A DNA stretch of 64,000 nt. Origin: Devosia sp. MC521 (GTDB taxonomy: Bacteria > Pseudomonadota > Alphaproteobacteria > Rhizobiales > Devosiaceae). The DNA lies in the NCBI RefSeq assembly GCF_014127105.1, contig NZ_CP059902.1, positions 2,748,501 through 2,812,500 of the forward strand, in the 5' to 3' direction. Below are positions 18,341 to 27,607 of this stretch, one piece after another. A program made the position numbers and the translations under genes. The notes under the pieces were generated by a model. The model was given only the letters and a program-made list of their open reading frames with translations, did not search any database and had not been told where the DNA came from. How positions within the stretch are numbered: the stretch's first letter is position 1; every line of letters starts with the position of its first letter.

Positions 18341-19615
18341 TCAGGCCGAGCGATTCTTGTTGTAGAGATCGAAGAACACCGCTGCGAGCAGCACGACGCC
18401 CTTGATCATCTGCTGCCAATCGATGTTCACGCCCATGATCGACATGCCGTTATTCATCACACCCATGATGAAGGCACCGATCACCGCGCCCGCCACCTGA
18501 CCGACACCGCCCAGCGCCGAAGCGCCCCCGATGAACACCGCCGCGATCACGTCGAGCTCCAGCCCCTGCCCCGCCTTCGGCGTCGCCGAATTGAGACGCG
18601 CGGCATAGATCATGCCGGCCAGAGCCGCCAAAGCCCCCATGATTGCAAAGATGTAAAAGGTGGTGCGTTCGGTCTTGATGCCCGAAAGCGCTGCGGCCTT
18701 GAGGTTGCCGCCAATCGCATAAATGCGACGACCAAAGGTCAACTTCTTGGTCAGGAATACAAAGCCCGCGATCAGGATACCCATAACGACGAGCACGTTT
18801 GGCAGGCCGCGATAGGACGCCAGCATATAGGCGAAGAACAGCACCAGCGCCGCGATCACAACATTCTTGATGATGAAGAGGCTAAAGGGTTCAACCACAT
18901 AGCCGCGCGCAATGCGACGCGACCGCGTACGCAGGCTGAAGAACATCATCGCCACAATCGCCACGATCGCGATCACCATAGTGGTGGTGTGCAGCACAAC
19001 CGGCTTACCGTTCTCGGCGATAAATGGCGTGGTCAAAGGGCCGATAAGATCAGGGATAAAACCGGCCGACAGCATCTGGAATTCTGCAGGGAACGGACCA
19101 ACCGACTTACCCGCGAGAATGGCCAGCGACAGGCCCTTAAAGATCAGCATGCCCGCCAGCGTCACGATAAATGCCGGAACGCGGTGATAGGCAATAATAT
19201 AGCCCTGTGCCGCGCCGATAGCGGCGCCCACGACCAGACAGATCGCCCCGGCCACAATCGGGTTCGCAAGGAATGCCAACTCTGGCGGGAACTTCCATCC
19301 CACCATCAGCATCGCCGCCAAAGCCCCGACAAAACCTGAGACTGAGCCGACCGAAAGATCGATATGGCCTGCGACGATCACCAGCAACATGCCAAGCGCC
19401 ATCACGATGATATAGCTGTTCTGGAGGATAATATTGGTCAAATTCACCGGCTTAAACAGCACGCCATTGGTGAAATATTGGAAGAAAAGCATGATCAGGA
19501 TCAGCGCCAGCAGCAGGCCGTAATCCCGCATATTGGCCTTCAATGCTCCGACGAGGGTCAGCTCTTGGCCCTGTGCAGGCGCTGCAGCTCCAGTTGGTGC
19601 GGTGTCTGTGGTCAT
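18341..19615 (-). CDS. gguB: Multiple-monosaccharide ABC transporter permease (GguB/MmsB)
   Basis: A 424-residue CUT2-class sugar permease with about ten hydrophobic segments. The family block [20 protein letters not shown] near residue 82 and [19 protein letters not shown] near 270 are diagnostic of the XylH/GguB/RbsC group. In Agrobacterium, GguA-GguB with ChvE import galactose, arabinose, xylose, glucose and others. Its ATG overlaps the gguA stop codon by four bases (ATGA), so translation is coupled. It is the last gene of the operon; the gguC gene that follows in Agrobacterium is absent here. Confidence 0.88.
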   Translation of the reverse strand: MTTDTAPTGAAAPAQGQELTLVGALKANMRDYGLLLALILIMLFFQYFTNGVLFKPVNLTNIILQNSYIIVMALGMLLVIVAGHIDLSVGSVSGFVGALAAMLMVGWKFPPELAFLANPIVAGAICLVVGAAIGAAQGYIIAYHRVPAFIVTLAGMLIFKGLSLAILAGKSVGPFPAEFQMLSAGFIPDLIGPLTTPFIAENGKPVVLHTTTMVIAIVAIVAMMFFSLRTRSRRIARGYVVEPFSLFIIKNVVIAALVLFFAYMLASYRGLPNVLVVMGILIAGFVFLTKKLTFGRRIYAIGGNLKAAALSGIKTERTTFYIFAIMGALAALAGMIYAARLNSATPKAGQGLELDVIAAVFIGGASALGGVGQVAGAVIGAFIMGVMNNGMSIMGVNIDWQQMIKGVVLLAAVFFDLYNKNRSA

Positions 19616-21144
19616 GATGCTTTTCCTTCGGCGCGCACGATAGAGCGCATGATCTTTTCTTGGCTGGCTTCGCTGGTCGGCATTTCGCCAACGATGCGGC
19701 CTTCATTCATCACGTAGAGGCGGTCCGTGAGCCCCAGCAGTTCGGGCATTTCCGAAGAAATCACGAGGATAGCTTTCCCCTGTGACGCCAGCTGGTTGAT
19801 AATGGTGTAGATTTCATATTTCGCGCCCACGTCGATGCCGCGGGTCGGCTCATCCAAAATCAACACGTCTGGATTGGCGAACAGCCATTTGGACAGCACA
19901 ACCTTCTGCTGGTTGCCGCCCGAAAGATTACCCGTCACCTGATAGACGCTCGAGGAGCGGATATTGGTTTTCTTGCGATAGTCATTGGCCGCGTCCAGCT
20001 CGGCCAGATCGTCAATCACCCCGAGGCGAGAAACGCCCGCCAAATTGGCAATCGTGGTGTTGTTTTTGATATGGTCGATGAGGTTGAGACCATAGGTTTT
20101 GCGGTCTTCCGTGGCATAGGCGATGCCGCTAGCAATCGCGCGACCAACGGTCGAAATATCAATGGGCTGGCCGTTCTTGGTCACTTGCCCGGAGATTTTC
20201 TGCCCCCAGGACTTACCAAAGAGGCTCATGGCAAATTCGGTACGGCCCGAACCCATCAAGCCTGCAATACCAACGACCTCACCCCTGCGCAGGGTGATAT
20301 TGACGTCCTTGATAACGTGCCGATCCCGATGCTGTGGGTGATAGGCATTCCAGTTTTTAACTTCGAGAATAACCTCACCAGCATGGGTCTGCCGGGCCGG
20401 ATAGCGATCTTCAAGGGAGCGGCCCACCATGGAGGTGATGATCCGGTCCTCGGTAATATCCTGCGTATCCATCGTCTCGATGGTCTTGCCGTCGCGAATA
20501 ACCGTTACGCGGTCCGCCACGCGCGAAATCTCATTGAGTTTGTGGCTGATGATAATGGAGGTGATGTTCTGCTTTTTGAATTCCAGCAGCAGATCGAGCA
20601 GTGCCTGGCTGTCTTTTTCCGAGAGCGACGCTGTCGGCTCGTCAAGGATAAGAAGCTGCACGCGCTTGGACAGCGCCTTGGCAATTTCCACCAGCTGCTG
20701 CTTGCCCACGCCCATATTGGTGATCAGCGTGTCCGGGTCTTCCGATAGGCCGACCATGCCAAGCAGTTTACGCGCGCCATCGCGGGTTTCATCCCAGTCG
20801 ATAACGCCGCTCTTGGCCACTTCATTGCCGAGGAAAATATTCTCTGCGATGGACAGAAGGGGCACCAGAGCAAGCTCTTGGTGAATGATCACAATGCCCT
20901 TGTGTTCGCTGTCGCGGATGGACCGAAATTGCTGTTCCTGCCCCTGATAGATGATCTGGCCTTCGTATGAGCCATGCGGATAGACCCCGCTCAAAACCTT
21001 CATCAGGGTGGATTTACCGGCCCCATTTTCCCCGCAGATGGCGTGAATTTCGCCTTCACGAACGTCCAGATTGACGTCCTGTAGCGCCTTCACACCCGGG
21101 AATGTCTTGGTGATGCTGCGCATCTCCAGAATAGTTTTGGTCAT
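19612..21144 (-). CDS. gguA: Multiple-monosaccharide ABC transporter ATP-binding protein (GguA/MmsA)
   Basis: A 510-residue double ABC ATPase of the CUT2 type. The first domain has Walker [10 protein letters not shown] near residue 38 and Walker [11 protein letters not shown]. The second domain has the usual degenerate P-loop [10 protein letters not shown] (Arg in place of Lys), a signature [10 protein letters not shown] and Walker [12 protein letters not shown]. It energises GguB for uptake of monosaccharides bound by ChvE. I start at ATG 21144; AGGGTC precedes it, whereas the longer frame to 21204 adds unrelated sequence. A strong hairpin separates it from chvE upstream. Confidence 0.9.
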   Translation of the reverse strand: MTKTILEMRSITKTFPGVKALQDVNLDVREGEIHAICGENGAGKSTLMKVLSGVYPHGSYEGQIIYQGQEQQFRSIRDSEHKGIVIIHQELALVPLLSIAENIFLGNEVAKSGVIDWDETRDGARKLLGMVGLSEDPDTLITNMGVGKQQLVEIAKALSKRVQLLILDEPTASLSEKDSQALLDLLLEFKKQNITSIIISHKLNEISRVADRVTVIRDGKTIETMDTQDITEDRIITSMVGRSLEDRYPARQTHAGEVILEVKNWNAYHPQHRDRHVIKDVNITLRRGEVVGIAGLMGSGRTEFAMSLFGKSWGQKISGQVTKNGQPIDISTVGRAIASGIAYATEDRKTYGLNLIDHIKNNTTIANLAGVSRLGVIDDLAELDAANDYRKKTNIRSSSVYQVTGNLSGGNQQKVVLSKWLFANPDVLILDEPTRGIDVGAKYEIYTIINQLASQGKAILVISSEMPELLGLTDRLYVMNEGRIVGEMPTSEASQEKIMRSIVRAEGKAS

Positions 21145-21253
21145 GCTGACCCTATGATTTAGAGCCACAGCGCCCCGCCAGACGCCAGTGCTGTGCCAAG
21201 TCATATGGCGGGGCCCTAAGGCTCCGCCTCTCTTCGCTCGCTCACAAGGATCG

Positions 21254-21280
21254 AAAAGGCCCGGCTAAAGCCGGGCCTTT
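21254..21280 (-). terminator. Intra-operon terminator/hairpin between chvE and gguA
   Basis: An 11-bp perfect stem AAAGGCCCGGC / GCCGGGCCTTT with a 4-base loop, followed by only four T on the minus strand. It probably ends part of the transcripts after chvE and protects the chvE mRNA. Confidence 0.7.
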
Positions 21281-21295
21281 CCATCCGTTTAAAGC

Positions 21296-22372
21296 TTACT
21301 GGAGTTCTTCGGCCTTGATGTAACCGGAAGCGATAACGCGTTCTTCGTAGTTGTTCGCGTCAACTTCGTATGGGGTCAGCAGGATCGAAGGCACAACCTT
21401 GACGCCGTTGTCATAGGTGGTGGTGTCGAGGCCTGTTGGCTCGCTGCCGCCGATAACGGTGTCGAGGAGCTGCGCGGTGTACTGAGCCAGTTCGCGGGTG
21501 TCCTTGAAAATGGTCGAGTACTGTTCGCCAGCGATGATCGCCTTAACCGAAGGAACTTCAGCGTCCTGACCGGTCACGATTGGCCACTTCAGGTCGCCAG
21601 AGCCATAGCCAACGCCACGGAGCGAGGAGATGATACCGCGCGACAGACCATCGTATGGTGCCAGAACGCCGTGTACGATCGAGCCATCGGAGTAATTAGC
21701 CGACAGGATGTTGTCCATGCGAGCCTGTGCAACAGCACCGTCCCAACGCAGGGTACCGACAACGTCCATGCCCTGCTGGCCGGACTTAACGACAACGTCA
21801 CCGCTGTCGATCAGTGGCTGCAGAACAGACATTGCGCCGTCGTAGAAGAAGAAAGCGTTGTTGTCGTCTGGCGAGCCGCCGAACAGTTCAACGTTCCAAG
21901 GCTTCTGGTCTGCGAAGCGTTCTTCGAGGCCCTTTACAAGGCTGTTCGCCTGCAAAACACCAACCTGGAAGTTGTCGAAAGTGGTGTAGTAGTCGACATT
22001 GCCGCTTTCGCGGATCAGGCGGTCATAGGCAACAACCTTGACGCCCTGATCAGCAGCCTGCTGCAGAACAGCGGAAAGCGTGGTGCCGTCGATCGAAGCG
22101 ATAACCAGAGCGTCCACGCCCTTGGTGACCATGTTTTCGATCTGCGCGAGCTGGTTCGGGATATCGTCTTCTGCGTATTGCAGATCGACGGTGTAGCCCA
22201 TGCCTTCAAGCGCACCCTTGAGTTCATTGCCGTCCGAGATCCAGCGCAAAGACGACTGGGTCGGCATAGCGATACCAACCGAGCCCTTGTCCTGAGCGAA
22301 AACGCCCGACAGCGCAGTGGTCGAAAGAACAGCAGCACCAACGAGTGCCAGAATTGAGTTACGAACCTTCAC
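21296..22372 (-). CDS. chvE: Multiple-monosaccharide-binding periplasmic protein (ChvE)
   Basis: Periplasmic sugar-binding protein of 358 residues with the pentose/hexose-binding Peripla_BP_4 fold. The Sec signal peptide ends in SGVFA before [12 protein letters not shown]. Diagnostic ChvE segments include [17 protein letters not shown] near residue 65, [11 protein letters not shown] near 115 and [16 protein letters not shown] near 275. In Agrobacterium, ChvE also co-activates the VirA kinase, but there is no vir context here. I start at GTG 22372, which has AGGGAG seven bases upstream. It is the first gene of the operon, divergent from a GntR regulator. Confidence 0.88.
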   Translation of the reverse strand: MKVRNSILALVGAAVLSTTALSGVFAQDKGSVGIAMPTQSSLRWISDGNELKGALEGMGYTVDLQYAEDDIPNQLAQIENMVTKGVDALVIASIDGTTLSAVLQQAADQGVKVVAYDRLIRESGNVDYYTTFDNFQVGVLQANSLVKGLEERFADQKPWNVELFGGSPDDNNAFFFYDGAMSVLQPLIDSGDVVVKSGQQGMDVVGTLRWDGAVAQARMDNILSANYSDGSIVHGVLAPYDGLSRGIISSLRGVGYGSGDLKWPIVTGQDAEVPSVKAIIAGEQYSTIFKDTRELAQYTAQLLDTVIGGSEPTGLDTTTYDNGVKVVPSILLTPYEVDANNYEERVIASGYIKAEELQ

Positions 22373-22778
22373 GTCTCGACTCCCTAATTTTCGAGATGAC
22401 TGTTTATGGTCACGACTTAGGAGCCGGATGATTTCTGGCGCAGCTTTGCCGGCTCCTCGCCATGCAAAAGCATCCCGCGCGCCAGTCAGCGCGCAAACGG
22501 GGGCCTGCGTCCAACGCAAACCACGGTGCCAATGAATTCCTCCGGTGCAGGCGACATGCGCCTGTTGAGCCCTCCTCTGCTCATGACCGGAAAGCTAGTG
22601 CAATCTGATAGCTTCTGTAAAGTCCCCACACGCCCTTCAGAATATTTTTTCGAACCCAGAAGAAAATTGGAACGCTTGCTTGATCGGAAGAAATTCTCAG
22701 ACTAACGTCCGGGTTCTGCCGCGGTCATAGCCAGATTATACGGTAGTCAGGATGTGAAACAGATCAAAGGTATCTGAT
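22373..22778. promoter_or_regulatory. Divergent promoter region between chvE and the GntR gene
   Basis: A 406-base gap. It carries a direct repeat ATCTGATA at 22603-22610 and 22772-22779, and a dyad CAGAT-N7-ATCTG at 22760-22776 right before the gntR ATG. These are candidate GntR-regulator sites. No convincing -35/-10 pair is visible. Confidence 0.4.
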
Positions 22779-23561
22779 ATGTTTGATAATAACGCGCCAT
22801 CGCCCGCGCCGAGCGATGCCACTGTCAGCGCCGCAGATTCGGTCGCTCGCGATCTGGCAGACATGATCCTGACGCAGATGGTGCCCGGCGCGAGCCTGCC
22901 CAGCGAAGCCGAGTTAGCAACACGTTATGGCGTGTCGCGCCTCACCATCCGCGAGGCGGTCAAACTCTTGGCCGGCCGCGGCCTGCTGGACTTGGCGCGA
23001 GGACGGCGCGCGGTTGTGCGCGAGCCAGATGGTTCGGTCTTCGCTGATTTCCTCACAGCCATATTGCACAATGATAGCAAGGGGCTTTTCGACCTCGTCG
23101 AGGTGCGTTTCTCGCTAGAAATGCAATCCGCCACTCTTGCTGCCAAGCGCGTCAACCGCGCCGGGCTGACCGCAATCGAAACCACTTTGGAGCGCATGCG
23201 CCAGTCTGCCGCCTCCGACAGTCCGGACGCAGAAGCCGATTTTCATAACGCGGACATTGCCTTTCACGAGGCCATTGCCCTCGCCAGTGGCAATCGCGTT
23301 TTAGGCTATCTGTTCGAGGCCATGTCCGGTCCCCTGCGCAATGGCGTTCGCATCAGCCGTCACGGCCAGGCCGCGCGCGGCCACACGATCCAAGACACGA
23401 TAAATGCCCACCAGCTCATTCTCGACGCCATTCGATCCGGCAATGGGCGCGCGGCCGGTGAAGCCATGCGTGTCCATCTCAAGGACACCGAATCCGACAT
23501 CCGCGCCGCGCTTGCCAGCATGACCAATCTACGCCCCACCCAGACCGACCTGCCCCGATAA
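22779..23561 (+). CDS. FadR-subfamily GntR transcriptional regulator
   Basis: A 260-residue regulator with an N-terminal winged helix-turn-helix (PSEAELATRYGVSRLTIREAVKLLAGRGLL, residues 47-76, given here only as landmark) and a C-terminal FCD ligand domain. The FCD metal-binding positions are suggested by FHNADIAFHEAI and the later NAHQLILDAI helix. It is divergent from chvE-gguAB and 106 bases before a D-ribulokinase-like gene on its own strand, so it probably controls pentose or sugar-acid use through one or both. AAAGG eight bases before the ATG is the ribosome site. Ligand unknown. Confidence 0.85.
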   Translation: MFDNNAPSPAPSDATVSAADSVARDLADMILTQMVPGASLPSEAELATRYGVSRLTIREAVKLLAGRGLLDLARGRRAVVREPDGSVFADFLTAILHNDSKGLFDLVEVRFSLEMQSATLAAKRVNRAGLTAIETTLERMRQSAASDSPDAEADFHNADIAFHEAIALASGNRVLGYLFEAMSGPLRNGVRISRHGQAARGHTIQDTINAHQLILDAIRSGNGRAAGEAMRVHLKDTESDIRAALASMTNLRPTQTDLPR

Positions 23562-23667
23562 GCCTCTGAGCGACAGAAGATTTCTCAAACTCTGCGCTAA
23601 CGCTCCTGCCTAGCCCCACACCCTATCGTGGGCTATGGTCCGCGCCGGATGGAGCGGAGGGTAAGGC

Positions 23668-25254
23668 GTGTCACAGGATCTTCTGATTGGCGTCGATGTC
23701 GGCACAGGCAGCGCCCGCGCCGGGCTTTTCGACAAAGCAGGCAAGCTTTTATCGCGCCACGAAGTCCCCATCTCGATGCGGCGCTCAGATGCCCATCACG
23801 CAGAACATGATAGCGAAGAAATTTGGTCCACTGTCTGCCAGGCCGTGAGGGCAATTCTCAATCACGCCAAAGCCGATCCTGCCGCAGTCGTCGGCATCGC
23901 TTTCGATGCCACCTGTTCGCTGGTCGTCCGGGATGCAGACGGCGTGCCAGTTACGGTTTCCCCTGATGGCAACGCGCGTTGGGATACTATTGTCTGGCTC
24001 GACCATCGCGCCATTGCCGAGGCTGAAGAATGCACCCGCACGGGCCACCGCGTGCTCTCCTCCATCGGCGGCGTGATGTCGCCGGAAATGGAAGTACCGA
24101 AGCTGATGTGGCTCAAGCGTCACCTGCCCCAATCTTGGTCACGCGCCAAACAGATCTTTGATTTGGCAGACTTTCTCTCTTGGAAGGCCACTGGCTCAAA
24201 TCAGCGCTCGCTCTGCACCCTTGCCACCAAATGGACCTATCAATCCGGAGATGGCGCGGGCTGGCAGCACGACTTTTTTGAACAAATCGGCCTCGAGGAT
24301 ATCGTCGATCGCACCAGCATCCCGCCGCATCCTACCCCTGTCGGGGGCGATCTGGGCCCCTTGACCTCTAAGGCTGCGACGGAGCTCGGCTTAACCACGA
24401 AATGCCACGTCGGCGCAGGCGTCGTTGATGCCTATTCAGGCGCGCTGGCCACTCTTGGCCCGCTGACCAGTACCCCACTCGACCTCAATCGCCACTGCGC
24501 CCTAATTGCGGGCACCTCAAGTTGCGTGATGACCATGGCACCCGACCGCGCGCCCACGCCGGGCGTTTGGGGGCCTCACCATGGAACAATCCTAGGCGGC
24601 TACTGGCAAATGGAAGGTGGGCAATCGGCCTCCGGCGCCCTGCTCGATCACATTGTCCGTTGGCACGCTGCGGGCGGCGACCCCACAGCCGAGCGTCATC
24701 GCGACATTATTGATCGCGTTCAGCAGTTGCGCGCCATCGAGGGCTCCAACTTGGCCAAGCGCCTTCACGTCGTCCCCGATTTCCATGGCAATCGTTCACC
24801 CCTAGCAAACCCAAATGCTTTGGGCGTCATTTCTGGGCTAACCCTCGATAGTGACTTTGATAGCCTCTGCCGCCTTTACTGGCGGACATGTGTTGGCATA
24901 GCCCTAGGCATTCGTCACATTCTCGACGCCATCAACACCGGCCCCTATGCGATTGACACGATCCACGTCATCGGCGGTCACACCAAAAATCCACTATTGA
25001 TGGAGCTTTACGCTGAGGCGACCGGCTGCACAGTGATCGAGCCCAACACTCCAGACGCAACGCTCTTGGGCATGGCCATGGCCGCCGCAAATGCCGCCGG
25101 GCTATATGATGGCCTGGCGCAAGCGACCATTGCGATGCACCAAGGCGACACCGCCCACACACCCCACCGCAAGGACGAAATCGCATTTTCTCGCGACTAC
25201 GATATCTTCTTGAAAATGCTCGCGCATCGCGCCGAGCTGGATGCCTACGCATAA
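23668..25254 (+). CDS. FGGY-family carbohydrate kinase, probable D-ribulokinase
   Basis: A 528-residue FGGY kinase that phosphorylates a pentulose in the cytoplasm. The N-terminal ATPase-fold domain opens with IGVDVGTGSARAGLFD; the substrate region has FDATCSLVVRD near residue 90, and TCSLV is reported as a signature of the D-ribulokinase branch (human FGGY, yeast YDR109C). The C-terminal domain has GTSSC near 285, GGYWQMEGGQSASGA near 310 and VIGGHTKNPLLMEL near 435. Start is GTG 23668 with GGAGGG six bases upstream. No pentitol dehydrogenase is nearby, so the route supplying ribulose is unknown. It follows the GntR gene and may be in its regulon. Confidence 0.85.
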   Translation: MSQDLLIGVDVGTGSARAGLFDKAGKLLSRHEVPISMRRSDAHHAEHDSEEIWSTVCQAVRAILNHAKADPAAVVGIAFDATCSLVVRDADGVPVTVSPDGNARWDTIVWLDHRAIAEAEECTRTGHRVLSSIGGVMSPEMEVPKLMWLKRHLPQSWSRAKQIFDLADFLSWKATGSNQRSLCTLATKWTYQSGDGAGWQHDFFEQIGLEDIVDRTSIPPHPTPVGGDLGPLTSKAATELGLTTKCHVGAGVVDAYSGALATLGPLTSTPLDLNRHCALIAGTSSCVMTMAPDRAPTPGVWGPHHGTILGGYWQMEGGQSASGALLDHIVRWHAAGGDPTAERHRDIIDRVQQLRAIEGSNLAKRLHVVPDFHGNRSPLANPNALGVISGLTLDSDFDSLCRLYWRTCVGIALGIRHILDAINTGPYAIDTIHVIGGHTKNPLLMELYAEATGCTVIEPNTPDATLLGMAMAAANAAGLYDGLAQATIAMHQGDTAHTPHRKDEIAFSRDYDIFLKMLAHRAELDAYA

Positions 25255-25278
25255 GGCCTATGCGCCGGAAACATTAGC

Positions 25279-25303
25279 GGAACTAATTTCGCTATGTCTC
25301 GTT
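25279..25303 (+). promoter_or_regulatory. EcfG-type general stress promoter
   Basis: GGAAC at 25279-25283, a 16-base spacer and CGTT at 25300-25303. This is an exact match to the alphaproteobacterial EcfG consensus. It lies about 50 bases before the small membrane protein gene at 25354. Confidence 0.75.
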
Positions 25304-25353
25304 CTCCCTGCAGCCGTCTTGTACCCCACAAGCCGGTTTATGGAGATACGATC

Positions 25354-25521
25354 ATGCAGAATATCGAACTCAAATCCCTCGAAGATGCTGGTCGCACCAC
25401 CGCAGTCTGGTCTTCCGATATTTCGGAGAAACCATCCCGCCTTGAAAGCGTTGCCTTCGCGCTTCTTCCGGCGTCGCTCATCCTAGTCGTCGCCGCGATT
25501 TTGCTGGTCGCGCTGCTCTAG
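25354..25521 (+). CDS. Small single-pass membrane protein, unknown
   Basis: A 55-residue protein with a polar N-terminal half and one hydrophobic helix at the C-terminus (about residues 35-55), so it is probably a tail-anchored inner-membrane protein. ATG 25354 has GGAG eight bases upstream; the longer in-frame opening from 25294 overlaps the EcfG-type promoter and is unlikely. It lies directly behind a GGAAC-N16-CGTT promoter and 36 bases before a DUF3309 gene, so both are probably stress induced. I recognise no family. Confidence 0.65.
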   Translation: MQNIELKSLEDAGRTTAVWSSDISEKPSRLESVAFALLPASLILVVAAILLVALL

Positions 25522-25557
25522 GGTCAGAGCTACGTTCGCGCCACTTAGGAGGGTCTT

Positions 25558-25716
25558 ATGACACTAGGCACCATACTTCTTATTATTCTCATCTTGCTTC
25601 TGGTCGGCGCACTGCCCAATTGGGGCTACTCGCGTAACTTTGGCTATTTCCCGTCCGGCATTCTGGGCGTGATTTTGGTCGTCGTGATCATCCTGCTGCT
25701 GATGGGACGAATTTAG
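25558..25716 (+). CDS. DUF3309 small membrane protein
   Basis: A 52-residue protein that is hydrophobic at both ends, with the central WGYSRNFGYFPSGILG segment typical of DUF3309. Two short transmembrane segments flank this polar turn. AGGAGG lies just before the ATG, a strong ribosome site. DUF3309 genes are common stress-responsive small membrane protein genes in alphaproteobacteria; the molecular role is unknown. It is 36 bases after the 55-residue protein gene, likely in one transcript started at the EcfG-type promoter at 25279. Confidence 0.8.
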   Translation: MTLGTILLIILILLLVGALPNWGYSRNFGYFPSGILGVILVVVIILLLMGRI

Positions 25717-25803
25717 CTGAGAACACCGAAAAACGGGCAGACTTCCCTCAGGCTCTTTGAGCCCGCCCGTTGCAAGACGGCATTGCCCCCGCCCGTCTTG
25801 CCC

Positions 25804-25845
25804 ATGATCCCGGCGACCTAACGGTCTTGCCGGGATCATTCTTTA
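25804..25845 (+). terminator. Terminator after the DUF3309 gene
   Basis: An 11-bp stem ATGATCCCGGC / GCCGGGATCAT that continues as GACC/GGTC after a 2-base bulge, followed by TCTTT. Confidence 0.7.
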
Positions 25846-25856
25846 TTGGCCCCTTC

Positions 25857-25881
25857 GGAACCCACACCCAGCATTCGCGTT
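25857..25881 (+). promoter_or_regulatory. EcfG-type general stress promoter of the DUF883 gene
   Basis: GGAAC at 25857-25861, a 16-base spacer and CGTT at 25878-25881. It matches the EcfG consensus exactly and lies 30 bases before the ATG at 25911. Confidence 0.75.
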
Positions 25882-25910
25882 TAGTACACACACATAGTGG
25901 AGTATTATTT

Positions 25911-26267
25911 ATGGCAATTTCAGACGTAACCACCGCAGCGGCCAAAGCGAAAAGCACAACGCGCGAAGCAGAACTAGAGCTTCAGATTTCACAACTGCGC
26001 GAAGACATTAAGTCGATCACGGACACTGTTGGTAAACTGGCAAACAGCAAGACTGAAGAAGCCAAGGGCAAGCTAAACGAAGTTAAAGACGCTGCAGCCA
26101 ATGAACTTGAACACCTCAAGGCCAAAGGCCAGGACCTGATCGGCGAAGCCCAGGGTCAGGCTGAGCAGTATGAAAAGCAGCTCAAGGACACCATTCGTGA
26201 AAAGCCACTGACCTCGGTTGCGACTGCAGTGGGTATTGGCTTCGTCCTCGCCCTTCTGACACGGTAA
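25911..26267 (+). CDS. DUF883 (YqjD/ElaB-like) stress protein
   Basis: A 118-residue protein of the DUF883 family. Residues 20-95 are a long charged helix rich in Glu, Lys and Ala that should form a coiled coil. Near the C-terminus the conserved block REKPLTSVATAVGIGFVLALL ends in a single transmembrane helix. In Escherichia coli, YqjD and ElaB anchor to the inner membrane and bind ribosomes in stationary phase. ATG 25911 has GGAG eight bases upstream and lies right behind an EcfG-type promoter. The YqjE-like gene follows after five bases, as in the yqjCDEK arrangement. Confidence 0.85.
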   Translation: MAISDVTTAAAKAKSTTREAELELQISQLREDIKSITDTVGKLANSKTEEAKGKLNEVKDAAANELEHLKAKGQDLIGEAQGQAEQYEKQLKDTIREKPLTSVATAVGIGFVLALLTR

Positions 26268-26272
26268 GCCTT

Positions 26273-26695
26273 ATGGGTCTGATAGCGCCCCTCGCGGCGC
26301 TACTCGGCTTAGAGGTAGAGAACATTGCCGACAAGGCAAAGGCGGCAGCAATCGTTTATGGGCTGCTGGGCCTGTTCTCGACCATTGCTATCGTCTTCCT
26401 GCTTGTCGCAGCCTATCTGGCGCTTGCTGATCTCTTTAGCCCGCTGATGGCCGCCCTCCTGCTCGCTGGCCTATTTGTCCTGCTTGCAGTGGCGCTATTG
26501 CTCGGCGCTCAGATTGGAAAGAACCAGCAAAAGCGCAAGGTCGCTCAGCGTCGGCGGTCCAGTGAAACTGGTGCCTTCATCACCACAGCAGCGCTCACCG
26601 CTGTGCCGATGATCCTGCGCGCACCAATGGCGGCTAAGCTTGCACTGCCTGCTGCTATTATCGGTACCCTAGCTCTGCTGCGGAACCGAGAGTAA
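26273..26695 (+). CDS. YqjE/phage-holin-3_6 family membrane protein
   Basis: A 140-residue protein with two adjacent hydrophobic segments (about residues 25-50 and 58-80) followed by a basic stretch KNQQKRKVAQRRR and an Ala/Leu-rich tail with another hydrophobic segment. This is the YqjE (Phage_holin_3_6) pattern. The family name does not mean it belongs to a prophage; these genes usually sit next to DUF883 genes in stress operons. It begins five bases after the DUF883 stop, with no strong ribosome site of its own, so translational coupling is likely. Confidence 0.78.
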   Translation: MGLIAPLAALLGLEVENIADKAKAAAIVYGLLGLFSTIAIVFLLVAAYLALADLFSPLMAALLLAGLFVLLAVALLLGAQIGKNQQKRKVAQRRRSSETGAFITTAALTAVPMILRAPMAAKLALPAAIIGTLALLRNRE

Positions 26696-26700
26696 CCGTC

Positions 26701-27606
26701 TCAAACCACTGTCGCTGGCTGAACAATTGCCAGAGACAGTGGTTTTAATTCGAGCACCACCTTCTCTTCCAGCGGTATCAATTCCCCATCGATCACGGCG
26801 AACACGCCGCGTTTGCGCTTGGGAAACGTCAGCACGACCTTGCGCGCCTCAATCTCCGTGACCGATGGATTGTCCCGCCATTGTCCGGTGACGATATCTT
26901 TCACGAGCCCCAACAGCGCGTTGGATGTCAGGGCACCAGCCACATAGACGCCGAGCTTGCCGCTATCGAGCCGCGCTGCCACCGGCAATCCACCAGCACC
27001 AACCGGGTTGTTGGAGACGGCCAAGCCAGAGCTATGCTGGGACACCAAGCCCTGCGCCGTTTCGATTTCAACCGCAAAGCGCGGCGGGTTCACCATTGAA
27101 GAAAACACCGCGCGCAGACTCGCCAGCATTTTGCCGATCCGGCCATGATAGGTCATCGAATTACGGATCCGCACCAGCCGTGCATGAACGCCGACACCAA
27201 ACTGAAAGACGAACGGTCGGCCATTGGCCGTTGCGACGTCGACATGGGCTATGCGCCCCGCAGCCAAAGCGCTAATCGCCGCCGTCAGGTCCATCGGCCC
27301 ACCTATGGCGCGCGCGAACATGTTCATTGTCCCCGCTGGCAGAACACCCAGCGGCTTGCCGCAGTGGTAGGCCACAGCTGCGGCGACGGAGATCGTTCCA
27401 TCGCCACCACCGGCTATAATGCCGTCCACCCCATCGTCCTCTGCGGCCGCCTGCAATGCTGCCTCGACCTCATTGCCACGGACCTGCACACACTCGAGCT
27501 TGTGCCCTTCCGCCTCAAAACTGGTCGTCGCCAGCGCGGTGAAAGCGTCAAGGTCTGTGGTTTTCAGCGTTCCACCATCCCGGTTGAGGATCATGCGGAA
27601 GCGCAA
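26701..27606 (-). CDS. Diacylglycerol kinase-family lipid kinase
   Basis: A 301-residue protein with the DAGK catalytic domain. The nucleotide-binding motif IIAGGGDGTISVAA is near residue 65, followed by PLGVLPAGTMNMFAR, the usual GT-x-N-x-FAR block. The C-terminal beta-sandwich ends near AVIDGELIPLEEKV. It would phosphorylate diacylglycerol, a sphingoid base or a related lipid. The start is TTG 27606: GAGG lies exactly six bases upstream, while the ATG at 27594 has none. The TTG is one base after the stop codon of the histidine kinase gene, so translation is coupled. It is the last gene of the nepR-ecfG-kinase strand. Confidence 0.85.
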   Translation of the reverse strand: MRFRMILNRDGGTLKTTDLDAFTALATTSFEAEGHKLECVQVRGNEVEAALQAAAEDDGVDGIIAGGGDGTISVAAAVAYHCGKPLGVLPAGTMNMFARAIGGPMDLTAAISALAAGRIAHVDVATANGRPFVFQFGVGVHARLVRIRNSMTYHGRIGKMLASLRAVFSSMVNPPRFAVEIETAQGLVSQHSSGLAVSNNPVGAGGLPVAARLDSGKLGVYVAGALTSNALLGLVKDIVTGQWRDNPSVTEIEARKVVLTFPKRKRGVFAVIDGELIPLEEKVVLELKPLSLAIVQPATVV

Positions 27607-27607
27607 T